The position numbers and the translations under genes are program-made. From Owenia fusiformis (Eukaryota > Annelida > Polychaeta > Sabellida > Oweniidae), in the NCBI GenBank assembly GCA_903813345.2, contig CAIIXF020000001.1, positions 25,039,915-25,099,914 on the forward strand: DNA of 60,000 bases, read 5' to 3'. Below are positions 55,617-60,000 of this stretch, one piece after another (within the stretch, counting starts at the first letter, position 1; each line of letters opens with the position of its first letter). The notes beneath the pieces were generated by a model. That model did not search any database and had not been told where the DNA came from. It was given only the letters and a program-made list of their open reading frames with translations.

Positions 55617-57240
55617 TACCAGTGGGGAAGCGATCAAGCATTTAGTATATTTGACTGTACATACTATATAGTAGTTGGAGGGAACATTGTATATAAGACT
55701 TGGGTTTATAGAAACTGGAGAGATGTGATATTTTCAGGCTGGACAATGAAAATTGAGAACATTTTAAAAAAGGAAACAGTAAAGTACCAAAAGAAGAATG
55801 GTATAGAAGTATCAAAGAAACTATGTTAGTACATGAAATTAATTTGAAAAGTGACATTGGATATTGCACATGATCATTTCACTTTTTGCTGATAACCATT
55901 TGCAATGAGCTGCTAGTATTTGTTAAAATGTAATTTACAAAATGTCAGGATACTCAGTTTTAGTTTGAGCTTGATGAAATATATGAACCTTAACATTCCT
56001 TTGTTAAAGTGGCATTCTGTTTAAGTCTATTGCTGCCTTGATGTTGCTTAACCAATCTTTTTTCCACATTGTTAAAAACTGTCAGTAGTTTCTGTATTGT
56101 GAAAATTTTAAAACAATTGGTCATTTCAAGTGCTGCCATCTTTAAATATCTTGGCCACTGAAGGATGTCATCACTTCAAACTTCAATCAGCTTACAATTT
56201 GAATGCCCCTTTAACATGTAGTAATAATATAAATATTTTATAGCTGACACTCTGTGATGGCACAATAGTTATGGTGATCAAGTGAGCATTATATTCTCCA
56301 CTGATGCTTATAGGTATTTCTTGAAACATTTCTGAAGTTATAAATTGTTGTCAAGTGATGCTATTTTAATTTCCATGATTGCAACAATGGATATCACAAT
56401 TTTGGAATGATTCAAGAAGTCCCCCTTTTGTACATGTGTATATTAATATGACAAGTTGAATTATGATGACAAGTTGAATTGTGGTACAATGTAACATGAA
56501 TGATATATCTTTTGTATGTTTATCTTAATACAAGCACCTATTTACTCTTACCAGATAGAGGTCAATGAAGGTGTATATTCTAGACAAGTCTCCAAATTAA
56601 AACAAAATGCAATATTTATACAAGTTCAGGAGAAAAGTATTGATTAAGATCAGTTATCAGCCAACATTATCAACTGTAAATGTTTTATGAATTAGATTTG
56701 ACATTGAAACGTTAAAATAGAAGAGTTATCAAATACAAAATGCTTTGTTAACTACACTTGATTTTGTATTTTTTTTGGACATTCAGCTAGGAAGAAACAT
56801 TGAGATTTCTTGAGTAAGGAACATTCTAACAACAACATCACATAATTATAATATTTTATAGAACAAATAATATAGAACTCATCATTTTAATTAACCTAAC
56901 TTGCAAGTTGCAATAAAAACGTTGAATCTGCCTTATACCTTAATTTTGACTGTATTTGGCATTGGTTTTCAATTGTATATGGTATCTTGTATGGCTGTTC
57001 TATGAATTTATAATGAAAGGAATCTAACTAACACAAGAATGAGTTAACATGTTGCCACTGTGAAATATGAACCTAACTAACACTAGACCAAATTTTCTTT
57101 TGTTTATGGACATTTGGCATGTCCAACTTGTTTCATTTTGTGATAAATGATATTTATTTGTGTAAATATGGGTCATGCACATTGTATCGTTCTCATTTGG
57201 GAATAAATAAATTATGCTCAAAAATGTTCTTATTTTTGGT
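55617..57240 (+). other. TM9SF4: TM9SF4 3' UTR and downstream flank
   Basis: No further coding exon. Canonical AATAAA signals lie at 56912-56917 and 57202-57207, which would give 3' UTRs of about 1.3 or 1.6 kb. Either could be used. Confidence 0.5.
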
Positions 57241-60000
57241 AGTCCCATGTCTCACTCATAACTTCCAGATAAATACAAAAATGTCTGATGTAATATTCAC
57301 TGAACACAGCCCACTGGTTTGTGGCAAAAACCTTGAAAATAAGGATGGTCATAAAGCCCTGGATTTAGAGATACAAATATTCCTGCAACCAAAATAGTAA
57401 TAGACAAAAGTTTTGCAAACCTGAATTTGTTTTTGTCATAGAAAATTATTCAGAACCTTTCTGTCAAGTGCCTATTAACTCGAAGCTTTTGGTATAGATG
57501 TCCCTACTAGTTTTCAAACGTGATTTGTTACCTTTTGGATACAAGATTATATAGATGTCTCATTCATAAAAAAACTCAATGTACTGATGTTTTCTATTAT
57601 CTCACTTGTGTAGGGCTTTATGATCAGTGGTATTTTTTTTTTATTCAAATCACTTGACAAACCACTGACACAGAACTAACTCCCAGATTTTCATTATAGG
57701 GTATGAATATATAAATGTTTTTTCAATTATCTTTTAAAAATTCTTATTTCAGCATTCTTATTTTGCATATGACAAATCACTTTATCATTTGCAAAATATT
57801 TTGATCACTAATGTCAAAAAGGTATTTTTCAAAATTCGGCAATTTCTATTGTTCACCGTGGTATAAAACGCGTTGAGATTATAGCGATCATGCAAATCTA
57901 TGAGCAAGATTTGATTTTGGTTTCCAAAACTATTTTAGCGTCTTTTGCAATCAATCAACAGCTCATTGGCAGTTCTTTAACTGTTCAATGTTTCATGAAA
58001 AGCGAATAGGAGAAACCTTTCATTCTAACAGTTTCAACAACACATTAGTCTACGCGAGGTGGCTAATTAAGCCTTAATCCGCCCAGTAGCACTTTAACGC
58101 AACGGGAATGGTTTCTGAGATGAGACTAAGATTAAAGGTAACACCCTGGTCCTGTTAGTGATGATTTAAACCCCTATTGTCTATGGCAAGACCCATCAAT
58201 AGTCATCATCATCCACCGCTCTTGTCATGCCCTAATCAGTACACCCGTAAATAACAATCAATGGTGTAGCATCTAGCGGCTTAAAATACACTTTCGCTGC
58301 TTTTAATTAAGCATTTAAGCCTCTGATTACTCAATGACGTTTTCATTAACACGCACTCATTTGATCACTGATGGGGCTTGACAACGTGTTAATCCAATAA
58401 CCTTTTTCTGAAAATCATGAACGCCTTTCTATTTCCATTGTGGGATTCACAGTCTGTACAATCTCTTGGAGCCCTCTCAAGCAGTAGCAATAAAGAAGGA
58501 CTCTTATACTTGTGAATCAGAATGTTTGATTTCAAGTGCAACATTTTATTGAGTCAAAATGACTTTAACTAGTGCGCCAAAGACGAACTCACTGAAATAT
58601 TTTACCTATATCTTAAACGTTACAAATATTATAATAGAACATGGGCCATGGAAAGAAAGAATCAAAACTGATTTTATCCCTAGGAGGAAACTTCCATTCT
58701 GTCCCTAAACGCAGAGACAACTATATACCGGAGCCCGGGAACTGGAGACGATGCAACAGCAGTCCAAATATGTAAACTCCAACTTAGGTAAAACTGACAC
58801 AACATAGGATTGTTTCAACCATGGAAAAAGAGGTCCATATTTCAACCAAACATTTAGTAAGCCGATGGCGCTGAAAGATAACTATATGCCCATTACGTTC
58901 ATATTATGTAAGATGTGTGTTTTGCCAGAGGCCAGACATTTGTAGCATAATTGATAACATCGTTAATTAAGAGAGGATAATTTATAATTATTCTTTTGTT
59001 TGATGTAAGGTGGCTAGAATACTCCAAGGCATATAGAAAAGAGGGTTAACATGTAATTTGTTTTACTTTTAATCATCGGAAATAATTACAATATTATTAT
59101 TTAGAGCCCCAGTCATTGCGTGTCCTGCCTTCACATAGTTCTAGGCATACCTGCTAATTGCTTTCAAAAAGAAATAACTTCATAACAACAATTTATAATA
59201 TATGTCAAATTTTGTAACATTCCAAGTTAGTAAAAATCGGACGTGAATAAATGCATATTTGTGTCTAAAAAAATCTAGAGCTTTTTGCGTTTGCGTTTGA
59301 GTACTAGGAAAGGGTGGTCAACATACTTTACCGAAAAAGAATCTTGAATTGCAAGATGCGAAACAACTTAAATGAATGGGGGGTATCTTTGTGATGTGAG
59401 TAAGACTGACATGATGCCTGATCAGATTTAATAACCATTCCATCTACTGATGAAAGCTTCTATTACGATGCTTTTTGGAGTTTCATGGATCACAAATGGG
59501 GCCTATCATTCTACAAGCATGACGAATGCATGGTTCAACTTGGGGAGTCCGACAAAAACATGTTTAATTGACCCCATATCATCTTGAGACCCAGATCTAT
59601 TAGTGTTTTGATAGGTAGAGAATACATGCTTAGAGCATTGTCAAACTTTAGATGACATTGCGTAACAGCTGTCAGTGGGCGATATATCGACCATAGAAAG
59701 CAACATTTCAGGTATTTAGGGGTAGTTTAGACCCTGGTAGTACCCGTTTACCTGACAAAGCGGAAGGATCAAAGACGATTTTTGAAATTTAATTACTACC
59801 TGAACCATTATTGATTAGAATATAGCTTTTATATATCAGAGTTTTATTTCCTAATAGGTAAAATAAGAACAGAAACTTGGGAATTGGGCCTGAGATATGA
59901 GTGGGATCAATAAGTACAACAAACATCATAGGATGAACATAGGATGGAGAAATTCTGAATGTTCATGGTTGTCAATTATATTCTTGTTCTCACTTTATTT
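57241..60000. promoter_or_regulatory. Repeat-poor intergenic DNA; candidate cis-regulatory block about 57980-58440
   Basis: No gene or transposon was recognised in these 2.8 kb, in contrast to the rest of the window. 58050-58340 has several homeodomain-type words (gctaattaagccttaatcc, ttttaattaagcatttaagc, tactcaatgacg) in higher-complexity sequence. Regulatory function is a guess from composition only. Confidence 0.25.

Overview
The window is a piece of an AT-rich animal genome, most likely a marine lophotrochozoan and probably a mollusc. Genes are split by many GT-AG introns. Intergenic and intronic DNA is packed with decayed transposons, long fold-back elements and tandem repeats. At 24.7-26.4 kb there is an element with about 160-bp core repeats, an (ACNG)n microsatellite and a GC-rich hairpin, the architecture of mollusc 'pearl' (Helentron-related) elements. 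NIT-domain guanylate cyclases are also typical of marine invertebrates. The phylum call is inference.

Three host genes can be reconstructed. (1) Minus strand, 368-7916: a membrane guanylate-cyclase-like gene with an N-terminal transmembrane segment, an extracellular NIT sensor domain, a second transmembrane segment, a linker helix and a class III cyclase domain. Four exons are visible and the 3' end lies beyond base 1. The cyclase domain has lost one metal-binding aspartate and both transition-state residues, so it looks like a pseudo-cyclase. (2) Minus strand, 30753-42294: a complete RPS20 (ribosomal protein uS10) gene with four exons, 119 codons, and two unusually long introns full of fold-back elements. 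(3) Plus strand, 42820-55616: a complete TM9SF4 (nonaspanin) gene with 18 coding exons and a 636-residue product. Its joined reading frame stays open and every junction has GT/AG. RPS20 and TM9SF4 are head to head, with about 0.5 kb between their start codons. That stretch holds a CRE palindrome, a TATA-like box and a YY1-like motif over the TM9SF4 ATG.

The rest is mobile or repetitive DNA. 2.5-7.2 kb: GC intron with two tRNA-like SINE heads, a 2.7-kb inverted-repeat-bounded element and a MITE. 8.0-17.6 kb: a large decayed inverted duplication carrying two 5'-truncated LINEs and a pogo-like MITE. 17.7-24.4 kb: dispersed repeats, a broken PIF/Harbinger transposase and several MITEs. 24.7-28.5 kb: the pearl-like element, a 2-kb inverted-repeat insertion and a deleted mariner relic. 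29.3-30.3 kb: a MITE and a near-perfect 518-bp palindrome. TM9SF4 introns hold three hAT-type MITEs, two of them with perfect 8-bp target duplications, and a roughly 44-bp minisatellite. 55.6-60 kb is repeat-poor: the TM9SF4 3' UTR followed by non-coding DNA rich in homeodomain-like TAATTA/TAATCC words.

No operon, CRISPR array, prophage or rRNA gene is present. All calls come from reading the sequence; no database search was run.
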